Shown in pieces: positions 32,133-40,932 of a DNA stretch of 47,277 nt (positions within the stretch are counted from its first letter, which is position 1; the number at the start of each line of letters is the position of its first letter). The DNA comes from JBBCJM01 sp037190175 (GTDB lineage Bacteria > Pseudomonadota > Alphaproteobacteria > Rhodobacterales > Rhodobacteraceae), in assembly GCA_037190175.1 (NCBI GenBank), contig JBBCJM010000170.1, positions 1-47,277 on the forward strand, read 5' to 3'. A program made the translations under genes and the position numbers. Below the pieces are notes generated by a model. It worked only from the letters and a program-made list of their open reading frames with translations, searched no databases and had not been told where the DNA came from.

Positions 32133-32149
32133 TATAGTGTAAACCTATA
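32133..32149. promoter_or_regulatory. Inverted repeat TATAG-N7-CTATA upstream of the PotD-like operon
   Basis: A perfect 5-bp inverted repeat in a short A+T-rich island. Its T-N11-A spacing fits LysR-type sites; the convergent LysR gene at 36117-37091, at the other end of the transporter operon, is a possible regulator. Confidence 0.35.
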
Positions 32150-32265
32150 TTAAAAATTACCGATGCCCCTGCAATGCTTCCCCGGGGCGGGGTATCTTGG
32201 GCCATGTGCAGCCACGTGCCCCCCGATCTGCCGCCACAAGGGAAACAACCAACGGGGATAAAGCC

Positions 32266-33321
32266 ATGACCGCCATGTTCAAACGCAGAACCCTGCTCCA
32301 GCTGGGCACGATCGGGCTCGCCGCGCCCTTCGTGCGCCCCTCCTGGGCGCAGTCCCGGCAGGTGACGCTCTCGGCCTACAGCGGGATTTTCGAGGACAAC
32401 TACAAGGCCGCGGTGGTCGATCCCTTCGCGGCCTCGACCGGGATCGCGGTGAACTACGTGGGGATGCCCACCTCGGCGCAGATGCTGGGCACCCTGCGCG
32501 CGCAGAAGGAGGCGCCGCAGCTCGACGTGGTGATCATGGATGTCGTCGTGGCCAAGGCCGGCGGCGACGAAGGGCTCTATCGCCCGGTCTCGGCCGGCGA
32601 CCTGCCGGTGATCGACCAGCTGGTGCCCGCCGCCCGCATCGCCGAGGTGCCCGGCCCCGCGGTGACCTTCGACAGCTTCGTGCTGCTCTATTCGCCGCAG
32701 CGGTTCGCCACCCCGCCGACCTCGTGGCGCGAGCTGTGGAACCCCGAGCACAGGGGCCGCATCTCGCTGGCCGCGCCGCCCGACACGCTGGGGGTCTGCC
32801 TGACGCTGATCGCCGACCGGCTGGCGGGGGGCGAGGACTATACCCAGTCGGTCGAGAAGGGCATCGCGCTGCTGGGCGAGATGGCGCCGCTGGTCGAATC
32901 CTGGGATCCGAAGCCCGACGTGTTCAGCACCGTGGTCAGCGGGGCCGCGGACCTGAGCGCCGGCTGGAACGCGCGGGGGCAGAAGTTCTCGCTGCAGACC
33001 CCCGACCGGTTGGCGGTGGCGATCCCCGAGGACGGCTCGCTGTTCCAGATCAACACCATCAACCTGGTGGAAGGGGCTGCGCATACCGACGAGGCGCTGG
33101 AGTTCATGGCCTATGCGCTGAGCGCGGAAACCCAGGCGCGTTTCACCGAACAGATGTATTATGGCTCGACCAATGCCGAGGCCAACCCGGCGCCCGAGGC
33201 GGTGGCCCGCACCGTCCCGACCAGCCACGAGCGGCTGATCCAGGTGGACTGGCTGAAGGTCGCCAACCTGCGTGACGGCATCACCGAACAGTGGCGCCGC
33301 AACGTGATCAGCCGCGGCTGA
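32266..33321 (+). CDS. PotD-like ABC transporter substrate-binding protein
   Basis: A 351-residue extracellular solute-binding protein of the spermidine/putrescine type. The N-terminus has KRRTLLQLG followed by a hydrophobic run ending SWAQS, which fits a Tat signal. Mature-region marks include WRELWNPEHRGRISLAAP and a C-terminal helical part with SHERLIQVDWLKV. Family members bind polyamines, quaternary amines, 2-aminoethylphosphonate and similar cations. Context with sarcosine oxidase suggests a methylated amine or amino acid, but polyamines remain possible. First gene of a four-gene transporter operon. Confidence 0.88.
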   Translation: MTAMFKRRTLLQLGTIGLAAPFVRPSWAQSRQVTLSAYSGIFEDNYKAAVVDPFAASTGIAVNYVGMPTSAQMLGTLRAQKEAPQLDVVIMDVVVAKAGGDEGLYRPVSAGDLPVIDQLVPAARIAEVPGPAVTFDSFVLLYSPQRFATPPTSWRELWNPEHRGRISLAAPPDTLGVCLTLIADRLAGGEDYTQSVEKGIALLGEMAPLVESWDPKPDVFSTVVSGAADLSAGWNARGQKFSLQTPDRLAVAIPEDGSLFQINTINLVEGAAHTDEALEFMAYALSAETQARFTEQMYYGSTNAEANPAPEAVARTVPTSHERLIQVDWLKVANLRDGITEQWRRNVISRG

Positions 33322-33393
33322 GACGCGGCCCCGGCAGCACGCCATCCCCGTCCAGGCGGCGGTGTGCTGCCTGCCAGTTCGAAAGGCACAAGG

Positions 33394-34455
33394 GTGCATC
33401 TTTCCGTCCAGAACCTGCGAAAGGTCTACGGCACCTTCACCTCGGTCTCCGACCTGTCGTTCTCGCTGCGGCAGGGCGAGTTGCTGGGCCTGCTGGGGCC
33501 TTCGGGCTGCGGCAAGACCACGACGCTGCGCATGGTGGGCGGGCTGGTCTCGGCCACCTCGGGCGCGATCATGGTGGGCGAGCGCAACGTGACCGGCCTG
33601 CCGCCCTATCGGCGCAACATGGGGGTGATGTTCCAGTCCTATGCGCTGTTTCCCCACCTGACCATCGCCCGCAACGTGGCCTTCGGGCTGGAGATGCGGA
33701 GGATCGCGCGCGACGAGATCCGCCGCCGGGTGGCCTGGGCGCTGGATCTGGTGCAACTGGGCCATCTGAGCCACCGCAGGCCGCGCGAACTTTCCGGCGG
33801 CCAGCAGCAGCGCGTGGCGCTGGCCCGGGCGCTGGTGATCGAGCCCGACATCCTGCTCTTGGACGAGCCCTTGTCCAACCTGGACGCCAAGCTGCGCGAG
33901 GGGATGCGCAACGAGATCCGCGACATCCAGCAGCGGCTGAACATCACCACGCTGTTCGTGACCCACGACCAGACCGAGGCCATGGCGATCTGCGACCGCA
34001 TCGCGGTGATGCGCGCCGGCCGGATCGAGCAGATCGCCTCGCCGCTGGAAATCTACGAACGCCCCGCCAATCCCTTCGTGGCCGATTTCGTGGGCCGGAT
34101 CAGCCGTTTCGAGGGTATCTGGCAGGAGGGCGGCCGCATCCGGCTGGGCGAGACCACCATCGCCGCGCCCGACAGGGGCACCCCGGGCGAGGCGGCGACC
34201 GTGATGGTGCGCCCGCACCGGATCTCGCTCGGCCCGCCGGGCGCCGCTGCCGACCGGGAAAACCGGCTGGCCGGCACCGTCAGCCGGGTGACCTTCGCGG
34301 GCGAGGCCTTCCAGTACGAGGTCGACTGCAACGGCACCCGGGTGCTGGCCGAGGTCAGCTCCCGCGGCGGCGCCGAGGCCTTCGCGGCCGGCAGCCCGGT
34401 GCAGCTGTCCTGGCCGGTGGCCAACACCCTGACCTTCGCCGGGGCGGAACCCTGA
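33394..34455 (+). CDS. PotA-like ABC transporter ATP-binding protein
   Basis: A 353-residue ATPase with Walker A GPSGCGKTT (35-43), Q-loop MFQSYALFPHLT, signature LSGGQQQR, Walker B ILLLDEPLSNLDAKLR and H-loop VTHDQTEA, plus a C-terminal TOBE-type regulatory domain (about residues 240-353). The GTG at 33394 is chosen because AAAGG is seven bases upstream and it gives the usual short N-terminus; a GTG at 33364 would add ten residues. The stop overlaps the next ATG. Confidence 0.93.
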   Translation: MHLSVQNLRKVYGTFTSVSDLSFSLRQGELLGLLGPSGCGKTTTLRMVGGLVSATSGAIMVGERNVTGLPPYRRNMGVMFQSYALFPHLTIARNVAFGLEMRRIARDEIRRRVAWALDLVQLGHLSHRRPRELSGGQQQRVALARALVIEPDILLLDEPLSNLDAKLREGMRNEIRDIQQRLNITTLFVTHDQTEAMAICDRIAVMRAGRIEQIASPLEIYERPANPFVADFVGRISRFEGIWQEGGRIRLGETTIAAPDRGTPGEAATVMVRPHRISLGPPGAAADRENRLAGTVSRVTFAGEAFQYEVDCNGTRVLAEVSSRGGAEAFAAGSPVQLSWPVANTLTFAGAEP

Positions 34456-35312
34456 TGGGCGGGAACGGCCACGACAGGGCGGTGCGCCCCTCGGTGCTCC
34501 TGCTCCTCCTGGCGCCGATCATCCTGGTCAACCTGCTGGCCTTCATCCTGCCGGTGGTGAACCTGGCCACGCTGTCGTTCCGCGAGGCCTCGGCCAGCGG
34601 CACGCTGGGCGAGGCATGGTCGCTGGCCACCTGGAGATCGCTGCTGACCGACGGCTATTACTGGAGCATGGTCTGGCGCACGGTCTGGATCGGGCTGATG
34701 ATCACCGTCATCACCCTGGTCCTGTCCTATCCGCTGGCGCTGTTCATCAGCCGGCAGGTGGGGATCGTCCGCACTGTGCTGGTGGTGGCCTGCATCTCGC
34801 CGCTGCTGATCTCGGCGGTGGTGCGGACCTATGGCTGGATGGTGATCCTGGGCAACCAGGGCTTCGCCCCCTCGATCCTCCGTTCGCTGGGGCTCGATCC
34901 GCCGCGGCTGATCAACAATACCCAGAGCGTGGTGATCGGGATGGTCGAGATCCTGATGCCCTACATGATCCTGTGCCTGCTGTCGGGCTTCGGCCGGCTG
35001 GAGAAGGTGCTGGAGGAAGCCGCCTCCTCGCTGGGCGCGCGGCCCTTCACCACCTTCCGCCGGGTGATCCTGCCGCTCAGCCTGCCGGGGGTGCTGCTGG
35101 GCTGCCTGCTGTGCTTCGTGCTGGCGGTGTCGAGCTTCATCACCCCCAAGATGCTGGGCGGCGGGCGGGTCGCGCTGCTGGCCACCGAGATCTACGACCA
35201 GTCGGTCATCACGCTGAACTGGCCGCTGGCGGCGGGGCTTTCGGTGATGATCCTCGTCATCTTCGGGCTGGCGCTGGTGCTCTATGGCCGGCTGTCGCGC
35301 GCGCTGATCTGA
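34455..35312 (+). CDS. PotB-like ABC transporter permease
   Basis: A 285-residue inner-membrane protein with six hydrophobic helices and the ATPase-docking loop EEAASSLGARPFTTFRRVIL. Its ATG overlaps the ATPase stop by one base, so translation is coupled. It forms a heterodimer with the next permease. Confidence 0.92.
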   Translation: MGGNGHDRAVRPSVLLLLLAPIILVNLLAFILPVVNLATLSFREASASGTLGEAWSLATWRSLLTDGYYWSMVWRTVWIGLMITVITLVLSYPLALFISRQVGIVRTVLVVACISPLLISAVVRTYGWMVILGNQGFAPSILRSLGLDPPRLINNTQSVVIGMVEILMPYMILCLLSGFGRLEKVLEEAASSLGARPFTTFRRVILPLSLPGVLLGCLLCFVLAVSSFITPKMLGGGRVALLATEIYDQSVITLNWPLAAGLSVMILVIFGLALVLYGRLSRALI

Positions 35313-35322
35313 GGAGGGGCCC

Positions 35323-36114
35323 ATGTCCACCGTCTGGTACATCCTGGGCCGATTCGCGCTCCTGGTGATCCTGCTGTTCCTGCTGGCGCCGGTGATCCTG
35401 GTCTTTCCGATCTCGTTCTCGGCCGATGCCTATGTGGCCTGGCCGCCCTCGGGCTGGAGCGTGAAGTGGTACGCGGCGCTGTGGCAGAACGCCGAGATGG
35501 GGCTGGCCTTCCGCAACAGCCTGATCCTGGCCGGCCTGGTGACGGCGCTGACGCTGGCGATCGGCATCCCGGCCGCGCTGGCGCTGGCGCGCAGCGAGTT
35601 CATGGGCAAGGAGGCGCTGGTCTCCCTCCTCACCATGCCGCTTCTCCTGCCCTCCATCGTGCTGGGACTGGCGATCCTGATCATCTTCGTGGGCCAGGGA
35701 CTGGTGGGCAGTTTCCGGGGCATGGTGCTGGCGCATCTGGTGCTGACGCTGCCCTATGCGCTGCGCATCCTGATGACCGGGCTGGTCACCATGCCGGCGA
35801 ATGTCGAGGATGCCGCCGCCTCGCTGGGGGCCAGCCCGCTGCGGGTGCTGTGGCGGGTGACGCTGCCGCTGATGGCGCCGGCGATGGTGGCCGCGGCGGC
35901 GCTGTCCTTCATCGTCTCCTTCGACGAGGTGGTGGTCTCGCTCTTCATCGCCGGGACGCAGCTGAAGCTGCTGCCCGTCTCGCTCTACCACTATGTCGAA
36001 AGCCGCACCGACCCGATGGTCGCCGCGGTCTCGGCGCTGGTGGTGGTGGGGACGCTGGCGATGGTGATCGTGGTCGAGCGCGCGATGGGGCTGCGGCAGG
36101 CGGTCTCGAAATAG
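35323..36114 (+). CDS. PotC-like ABC transporter permease
   Basis: A 263-residue permease with six hydrophobic helices, docking loop EDAAASLGASPLRVLWRVTL and the family segment SFDEVVVSLFI. GAGGAGGGGCCC precedes the ATG, and the gene starts ten bases after the upstream permease. Its stop is two bases from the stop of the convergent LysR gene. Confidence 0.93.
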   Translation: MSTVWYILGRFALLVILLFLLAPVILVFPISFSADAYVAWPPSGWSVKWYAALWQNAEMGLAFRNSLILAGLVTALTLAIGIPAALALARSEFMGKEALVSLLTMPLLLPSIVLGLAILIIFVGQGLVGSFRGMVLAHLVLTLPYALRILMTGLVTMPANVEDAAASLGASPLRVLWRVTLPLMAPAMVAAAALSFIVSFDEVVVSLFIAGTQLKLLPVSLYHYVESRTDPMVAAVSALVVVGTLAMVIVVERAMGLRQAVSK

Positions 36115-36116
36115 CG

Positions 36117-37091
36117 TCAGATCCGCCCGCCCTCGGTGCGGAACCGCGCCCAGGGGGTGTGTTGCCGCGTCCAGGGCAGGAAGTCGGCGGCGACGCCGGT
36201 GCGGGCCTGGTCGGCCAGCTCGCGCGGCAGGTTGCCCAGTTCGCGCGCCCGGGCCACGATGGTCAGCTCGCGGGCGAAGCGGGGGCCGGGGAAGGGGTGC
36301 AGGTCCAGCGTCTCGCTGTCGATCCGCGCCTCGTAGAGGCAGAGCGGTGTGGTGATCGCCCAGCCGTGGCGGCCCATCAGCGCCGCGGCGATCGCCGCGC
36401 AGGTGTCGAACTCCATCCCCGGCGGCACGTCCAGCCGCAGCCGGCGCAGCTGCGCCTCGATCTCGCTGCCGGTCAGCGAGCGCGCGCTGAAGCGCAGCAG
36501 CGGGATCGCCTGCGCCAGGTCGGCCAGCCCGGCCAGGGTGGCGGGCGGCGCGATCCCCTTGGGGCAGGCGATGATGTAGGGCTCTTCCAGGATCGTCCAG
36601 CGTTCCAGCCGGTCCAGCTCGGTCAGGGCCGAGGCGCCCACGATGATGTCCACCCGGTGGGTCATCAGGTCGGAGAGATGCGAGGTGGTATGCCCGGTGA
36701 AGATCGAGGCGCGTTCCGAGCGCAGCCGCAGGAAGTCGCAGATCGTGGGGCACAGCGCGCGGGTCAGCGAATCCACCAGCCCGATCCGCAGCGAGGGCAT
36801 CCTGATGCGCCCCACCTGTCGCAGCAGGGGCGCGATGGTGGAGATCTCGGTGATGATGCTTTCGGCCCGCTGGCGCAGGATCGCCCCGGCCGAGGTCAGC
36901 GCGATGGGCCGCACCTGCCGGTCGAACAGCGCGACGCCGATCCGCGCCTCCATCTCGATGATGCGCTGCGAGACCGAGGGCTGCGACATGTTCAGCCGGC
37001 GGGCGGCCTTGGCCATGCTGCCGGCGGTGCAGACCGCCAGGAAGATCTCCAGGCTGCGGACGTCGAAGGGGATATGCGCGCTGTCTTGCAG
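36117..37091 (-). CDS. LysR family transcriptional regulator with probable CTG start
   Basis: A 324-residue LysR protein if translated from CTG at 37091. The helix-turn-helix lies at about residues 20-45 (AGSMAKAARRLNMSQPSVSQRI) and the effector domain follows. No ATG, GTG or TTG occurs in frame between an upstream stop codon and ATG 37016, and starting at 37016 would delete the first helix (FDVRSLEIFLAVCTAGS). An AGGAGG at 37103-37098 stands six bases before the CTG, so CTG is the best start. The gene follows the sarcosine oxidase operon by about 70 bases and converges on the PotC-like gene. Confidence 0.82.
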   Translation of the reverse strand: MQDSAHIPFDVRSLEIFLAVCTAGSMAKAARRLNMSQPSVSQRIIEMEARIGVALFDRQVRPIALTSAGAILRQRAESIITEISTIAPLLRQVGRIRMPSLRIGLVDSLTRALCPTICDFLRLRSERASIFTGHTTSHLSDLMTHRVDIIVGASALTELDRLERWTILEEPYIIACPKGIAPPATLAGLADLAQAIPLLRFSARSLTGSEIEAQLRRLRLDVPPGMEFDTCAAIAAALMGRHGWAITTPLCLYEARIDSETLDLHPFPGPRFARELTIVARARELGNLPRELADQARTGVAADFLPWTRQHTPWARFRTEGGRI

Positions 37092-37134
37092 GGGTGGCCT
37101 CCTGCCGATGGGTTCCCCCGCCTATAGCACCGCC

Positions 37135-37157
37135 CGGGCCGGGAACGAAGCGGCCCG
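37135..37157. terminator. Hairpin between soxG and the LysR gene
   Basis: A perfect 7-bp stem CGGGCCG / CGGCCCG with a 9-base loop lies just after the soxG stop. There is no T-run on the minus strand, so it may be an attenuator or mRNA-end stabiliser rather than a full terminator. Confidence 0.35.
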
Positions 37158-37161
37158 CGCC

Positions 37162-37704
37162 TCAGGCGATGCAGCGCGCGGCGCTCAGGATCGCGTGGTG
37201 CAGGCTGCCGGCGCTGCTGCGGGGGCCGAGGAGGGTCAGGCCCTGCGCCCCGGCCAGCAGGATGCAGCGCATCTGCTCGATCCCGGTCGGGGCGGACCGG
37301 CCGGGCCCCAGCGTAGCGGGGTCGATGTCGCAGAGCCGTTCCAGCAGCGGGGCGACCGGGCCGCGGATCTCGAAGACCGCCCAGCCGTCGCTCTGGTCGC
37401 AGACCGAGACGCCGGCTCCGCCCGCGGCCCTGATCCGGTCGGCGAAGTCCATGGCATGGGGGGCCAGCACCAGCCACTGCTCGCGCCCCACCGCCACGGC
37501 GCGGTGACCGCCCGCCGCGGCCATCTCGCCCGCGGGGGGCAGGGTCAGGCCCAGGAAGGCTTCGGCCGGCGCCAGATCGCCTTCGCGGCGGCGGGCGATC
37601 CAGGCGATGGCGAGGTCGGGGTCGTCGCGGATCTCCAGCGCGCCCAGCGTCTGGATGCTGGGCCCGGCCCGGTGCAGGGCGGTTCGGGGGGCAAGCTCAG
37701 CCAC
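37162..37704 (-). CDS. soxG: Sarcosine oxidase subunit gamma
   Basis: A 180-residue protein of the SoxG family: an N-terminal variable part, GREQWLVLAP in the middle, and DQSDGWAVFEIRGPVAPLLERLCDIDP with the later phrase LGLTLLG-like end (GLTLLGPRSSAGSLHHAIL). It is the gamma subunit of the four-subunit sarcosine oxidase, which oxidises N-methylglycine to glycine and passes the methyl group to tetrahydrofolate or releases formaldehyde. It overlaps the end of soxA by eight bases, the usual coupling in this operon. Confidence 0.87.
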   Translation of the reverse strand: MAELAPRTALHRAGPSIQTLGALEIRDDPDLAIAWIARRREGDLAPAEAFLGLTLPPAGEMAAAGGHRAVAVGREQWLVLAPHAMDFADRIRAAGGAGVSVCDQSDGWAVFEIRGPVAPLLERLCDIDPATLGPGRSAPTGIEQMRCILLAGAQGLTLLGPRSSAGSLHHAILSAARCIA

Positions 37705-40645
37705 GCAGGCGCTCTCCTTCCGGGTCGATGAAATGCGGGCTGACCACGCGGACCAGGCTTTCCTGCCCCTCCAGCGGGTTCACCTGCCGCAGGATCTCGC
37801 CATGCCGCCGGTCGCCGCGGACCAGCATGGCCAGCCCGATATGGCGGTTAAGATGCGGCGAGCGGCAGGCCGAGGTGATCCAACCCTGATCCTCGGCCAG
37901 CACCGCGGCGGCCTCGCGCGCCACCAGGTGGGCGCCGCCGCGGATGGGGGATTGCGGCTCCACCGCCTCCAGCCCCACCAGCCGGTGGTCGTCCTCGCGC
38001 ACCAGCCATGCGCGCCGGGCCAGCGTGGTGCCGATGGCATCCTTCCTGGCCGAGACCATGCGGCCCAGGCCCAGGTTCGCGGCGGTGGTCTGGCCGGTCA
38101 GCTCGCCGCCCGCAGCGTGGCCCTTCTCGATCCGCAGGATCGCCAGCGCCTCGGTGCCGTAGGGAGTGACGCCGAGGTCCGCCCCCACCTCCATCAGCCG
38201 GCGCACCAGCGCGTCGCCATAGCGGGCGGGAACCGCGATCTCATAGCCCAGCTCGCCCGAGAAGGAGATGCGGAAGAGCCGCGCCCTGGTCCCGCCGCAG
38301 ACGGTCAGCTCGGCGCAGGCCATGAAGGGGAAGGCTTCGTTCGACAGATCCTGTCCCGGGTCCACGATCCGGCGCATGAGGTCGCGCGACCGCGGCCCGG
38401 CGACGGCGAACTGCGCCCAGGCGTCGGTGGCCGAGACCAGCTGCACGTCCAGGTCCGGCCACAGGCATTGCCGGCAGAACTCCATGTGCCGCATCACCTC
38501 GGCGGCATTGGCGGTGGTGGTGGAGACCACGAAACGGTCGGGGGCCAGGCGCGCGGCGGTGCCGTCGTCGGCCACGAACCCGTCCTCGCGCAGCATCAGG
38601 CCATAGCGCGTGCGCCCGACCGCCAGCGTCGATATCGTGTTGCAATAGATGCGATCCAGAAACGCCCCCGCATCGGTGCCCTGCACCTCGATCTTGCCCA
38701 GGGTGGTCACGTCGCAGATGCCGACCGCGGCGCGCACCGCCAGCGCCTCGCGCTCGGCGCTCTGCTGCCAGCCGGCCTCATGGGGCAGCGGATAGTATTG
38801 CGCCCGCAGCCAGGCGCCCGCCTCGACAAAGACCGCGCCGCGTTCCGTGGCCCAGTCGTGCGAGGGGGTCAGGCGGGTGGGGCGGAAATGCGGGCCGCGC
38901 GCCCCGCCGGCCAGCGCGCCCAGCGCCACCGGGACATAGGGCGGGCGATAGATCGTGGTGCCGGTCTGCGGGATCGGCCGGCCGGTCAGCTCCGACATGA
39001 TCGCCAGCGCCGCGACGTTGGAGGTCTTGCCCTGGTCGGTGGCCATGCCCAGCGTGGTGTAGCGTTTCAGGTGCTCGACGGAACGGAAGTTCTCCTGGTG
39101 CGCCAGCTTCACGTCCTTCACGGTCACGTCGTTCTGCAGGTCCAGCCAGGCGCGGCCCTTGCCCGGAACGTGCCACAGGGCCGCGATGCGGGTGGGGGCG
39201 TCCTCGGCGGGCGGCAGGTCCGGGACGCCGGCGCGCAGGCCCAGATCGCCCAGCGCCTCGCAGGCCGCCCGCGCCCCGCCCCCGAGCGCTCCGGCGGTGG
39301 AGAAGTCGCCCGCCGCCGCCCCGGCCAGCGCGATGCCGGGGGCGGTATCGGGGCCGGCGACGAAGGCGGCGATCCCCTCGCTCCACGCCGGGCGGTTGCG
39401 GTGGTGGCTGGCCAGTTGCAGATTGGGGTTCCAGCCCCCCGCCACGCCCAGCGCCCCGCAGGCGATGCGACGATGCTCGCCCGAGGCCAGCCGCAGGGCG
39501 ACCGCCCGCAGCCCCAGCCGGCCGGAGGTGCCGATGACCACCGCGCCGTTGAACTGCTCGACGCCCGGCACCTTCGCCGCGTCGGGGCGCGGGTCGATCA
39601 GCGTGACCTCGGCCCCGGCGCGGGCCAGGTCGCGGGCGGTGCGGTGGCCGTCGTCGTTGTTGGCGAAGACCGCCACCCGGCGGTCCACCAGCACCGCCCA
39701 GCGGTTGGCCCAGGCGCGCAGCGCCGAGGCAGTCATGATCCCGGGCCGGTCGTTGTCGCGAAAGGCGATCGGCCGCTCGGTCGCGCCGGTGCAGAGGATC
39801 GCACGGCGGGCGCGGAGGGTCCATAGCGTCTGCCGCGGCTTGCCCTCGGGCGGGGCGGGCAGGTGGTCGGCCACCCGCTCCACCGCGGTGAAGACGCCGT
39901 GATCCAGCGCCGCCAGCACCGTGGTGCGCCCCATCACCCGCACGCGCGGCAGGCTGGCCAGTTCGGCCAGCGTCGCGGCGATCCACTCGGCCGCCGGCGT
40001 CTCCAGCAGCCTGGTTTCGGCGTTGAGCCGCCCGCCCGCCTGGAAATCCTCGTCGGCCAGGATCACCCGCGCCCCGGCCCTGCCGGCGGTCAGCGCCGCA
40101 GCCAGCCCCGCCGGCCCGGCCCCCACCACCAAGAGGTCGCAATGCAGGAAGCCGCGGTCATAGCCGTCGGGGTCGGGCAGCCCGGCCGCCCGGCCCAGCC
40201 CGGCGGCGCGGCGGATCGCGGGCTCGTAGACCCTTTCCCAGAAGCTGCGCGGCCACATGAAGGTCTTGTAATAGAACCCCGCGCCCAGGAAGGGCGACAG
40301 CAGGTCGTTCACCGCCATCAGGTCGAAGCCCAGGGGGCCCAGGCGGTTCTGGCTGCGCGCCTCCAGCCCGTCGAACAGCTCGGCCAGGGTGGCGCGCGTA
40401 TTGGGCTCGCGCCGCGCGCCGGTGCGCAGTTCGACCAGCGCGTTGGGTTCCTCCGACCCCGCGGTCAGGGGGCCACGCGGGCGGTGGTACTTGAAGCTGC
40501 GGCCCATCAGCCGCACCCCGTTGGCCAGCAGCGCCGAGGCCAGCGTGTCGCCCGGATGGCCTGCGTACTCCCTGCCGTCGAAGCGGAAGCGCAGGGTCCG
40601 GCTGCGGTCGATCAGCCCGCCGGGGATGCGATGGCCTTGGGTCAT
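37697..40645 (-). CDS. soxA: Sarcosine oxidase subunit alpha
   Basis: A 982-residue protein with the full domain series of the family: an N-terminal ferredoxin-like fold (LRFRFDGREYAGHPGDT), a nucleotide-binding domain with VVGAGPAGLAAAL at about 173-185 that binds NAD, and a C-terminal aminomethyltransferase-like (GcvT) domain from about residue 600 that binds tetrahydrofolate. Length is close to the usual ~1,000. It makes 5,10-methylene-tetrahydrofolate from the methyl group of sarcosine. ATG 40645 overlaps the soxD stop by four bases. Confidence 0.93.
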   Translation of the reverse strand: MTQGHRIPGGLIDRSRTLRFRFDGREYAGHPGDTLASALLANGVRLMGRSFKYHRPRGPLTAGSEEPNALVELRTGARREPNTRATLAELFDGLEARSQNRLGPLGFDLMAVNDLLSPFLGAGFYYKTFMWPRSFWERVYEPAIRRAAGLGRAAGLPDPDGYDRGFLHCDLLVVGAGPAGLAAALTAGRAGARVILADEDFQAGGRLNAETRLLETPAAEWIAATLAELASLPRVRVMGRTTVLAALDHGVFTAVERVADHLPAPPEGKPRQTLWTLRARRAILCTGATERPIAFRDNDRPGIMTASALRAWANRWAVLVDRRVAVFANNDDGHRTARDLARAGAEVTLIDPRPDAAKVPGVEQFNGAVVIGTSGRLGLRAVALRLASGEHRRIACGALGVAGGWNPNLQLASHHRNRPAWSEGIAAFVAGPDTAPGIALAGAAAGDFSTAGALGGGARAACEALGDLGLRAGVPDLPPAEDAPTRIAALWHVPGKGRAWLDLQNDVTVKDVKLAHQENFRSVEHLKRYTTLGMATDQGKTSNVAALAIMSELTGRPIPQTGTTIYRPPYVPVALGALAGGARGPHFRPTRLTPSHDWATERGAVFVEAGAWLRAQYYPLPHEAGWQQSAEREALAVRAAVGICDVTTLGKIEVQGTDAGAFLDRIYCNTISTLAVGRTRYGLMLREDGFVADDGTAARLAPDRFVVSTTTANAAEVMRHMEFCRQCLWPDLDVQLVSATDAWAQFAVAGPRSRDLMRRIVDPGQDLSNEAFPFMACAELTVCGGTRARLFRISFSGELGYEIAVPARYGDALVRRLMEVGADLGVTPYGTEALAILRIEKGHAAGGELTGQTTAANLGLGRMVSARKDAIGTTLARRAWLVREDDHRLVGLEAVEPQSPIRGGAHLVAREAAAVLAEDQGWITSACRSPHLNRHIGLAMLVRGDRRHGEILRQVNPLEGQESLVRVVSPHFIDPEGERLRG

Positions 40646-40923
40646 CCCTGCCTCGCGCGGGCCAGGTCGGCGGCCGGCACGGCCTCGACGATCTCGTGGG
40701 TCAGGGTGTTGCGGGTGACCACCAGCCAGCTCTGGTCGCCCATGGCGTGGAACCACAGCTCGCGGTGCAGTCCGGCCGGGTTCTCGCGCAGGTGCAGGTA
40801 GTCGTGGAAGGCGTCGGGCGCATCGGGCGCCTGCCAGTCGGGCCGCTGCATCAGCCGGGCGTCGCCCAGGCAGACGAACTCGCGCGAGTCGCGCAGGCCG
40901 AGCACGGGGTGGGGGATCAGCAT
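40642..40923 (-). CDS. soxD: Sarcosine oxidase subunit delta, zinc-site variant
   Basis: A 93-residue SoxD-family protein in the standard operon position between soxB and soxA. The family phrases GLRDSREFVCLGD, LHRELWFH and WLVVTRNTLTHEI are all present. In the studied heterotetrameric enzyme zinc is held by Cys6, Cys9, His59 and Cys63. Aligned here, the first two positions are His5 and Leu8, His59 is kept and position 63 is Asp, so the usual Cys3-His site is gone. The protein may bind metal weakly or not at all. The reading frame is intact and translationally coupled, which argues for function. Confidence 0.85.
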   Translation of the reverse strand: MLIPHPVLGLRDSREFVCLGDARLMQRPDWQAPDAPDAFHDYLHLRENPAGLHRELWFHAMGDQSWLVVTRNTLTHEIVEAVPAADLARARQG

Positions 40924-40932
40924 CGGGGCGCC

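Larger units (their letters stand above)
31839..32265. other. 427-base divergent intergenic region with two inverted repeats
   Basis: No coding frame in this gap is supported. It must hold the promoters of the aminotransferase (minus) and the PotD-like operon (plus). Two inverted repeats stand out: AGACGC-N8-GCGTCT (31914-31919 and 31928-31933), about 80 bases before the aminotransferase start, and TATAG-N7-CTATA (32133-32149) in an A+T-rich patch about 120 bases before the transporter start. Confidence 0.6.
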
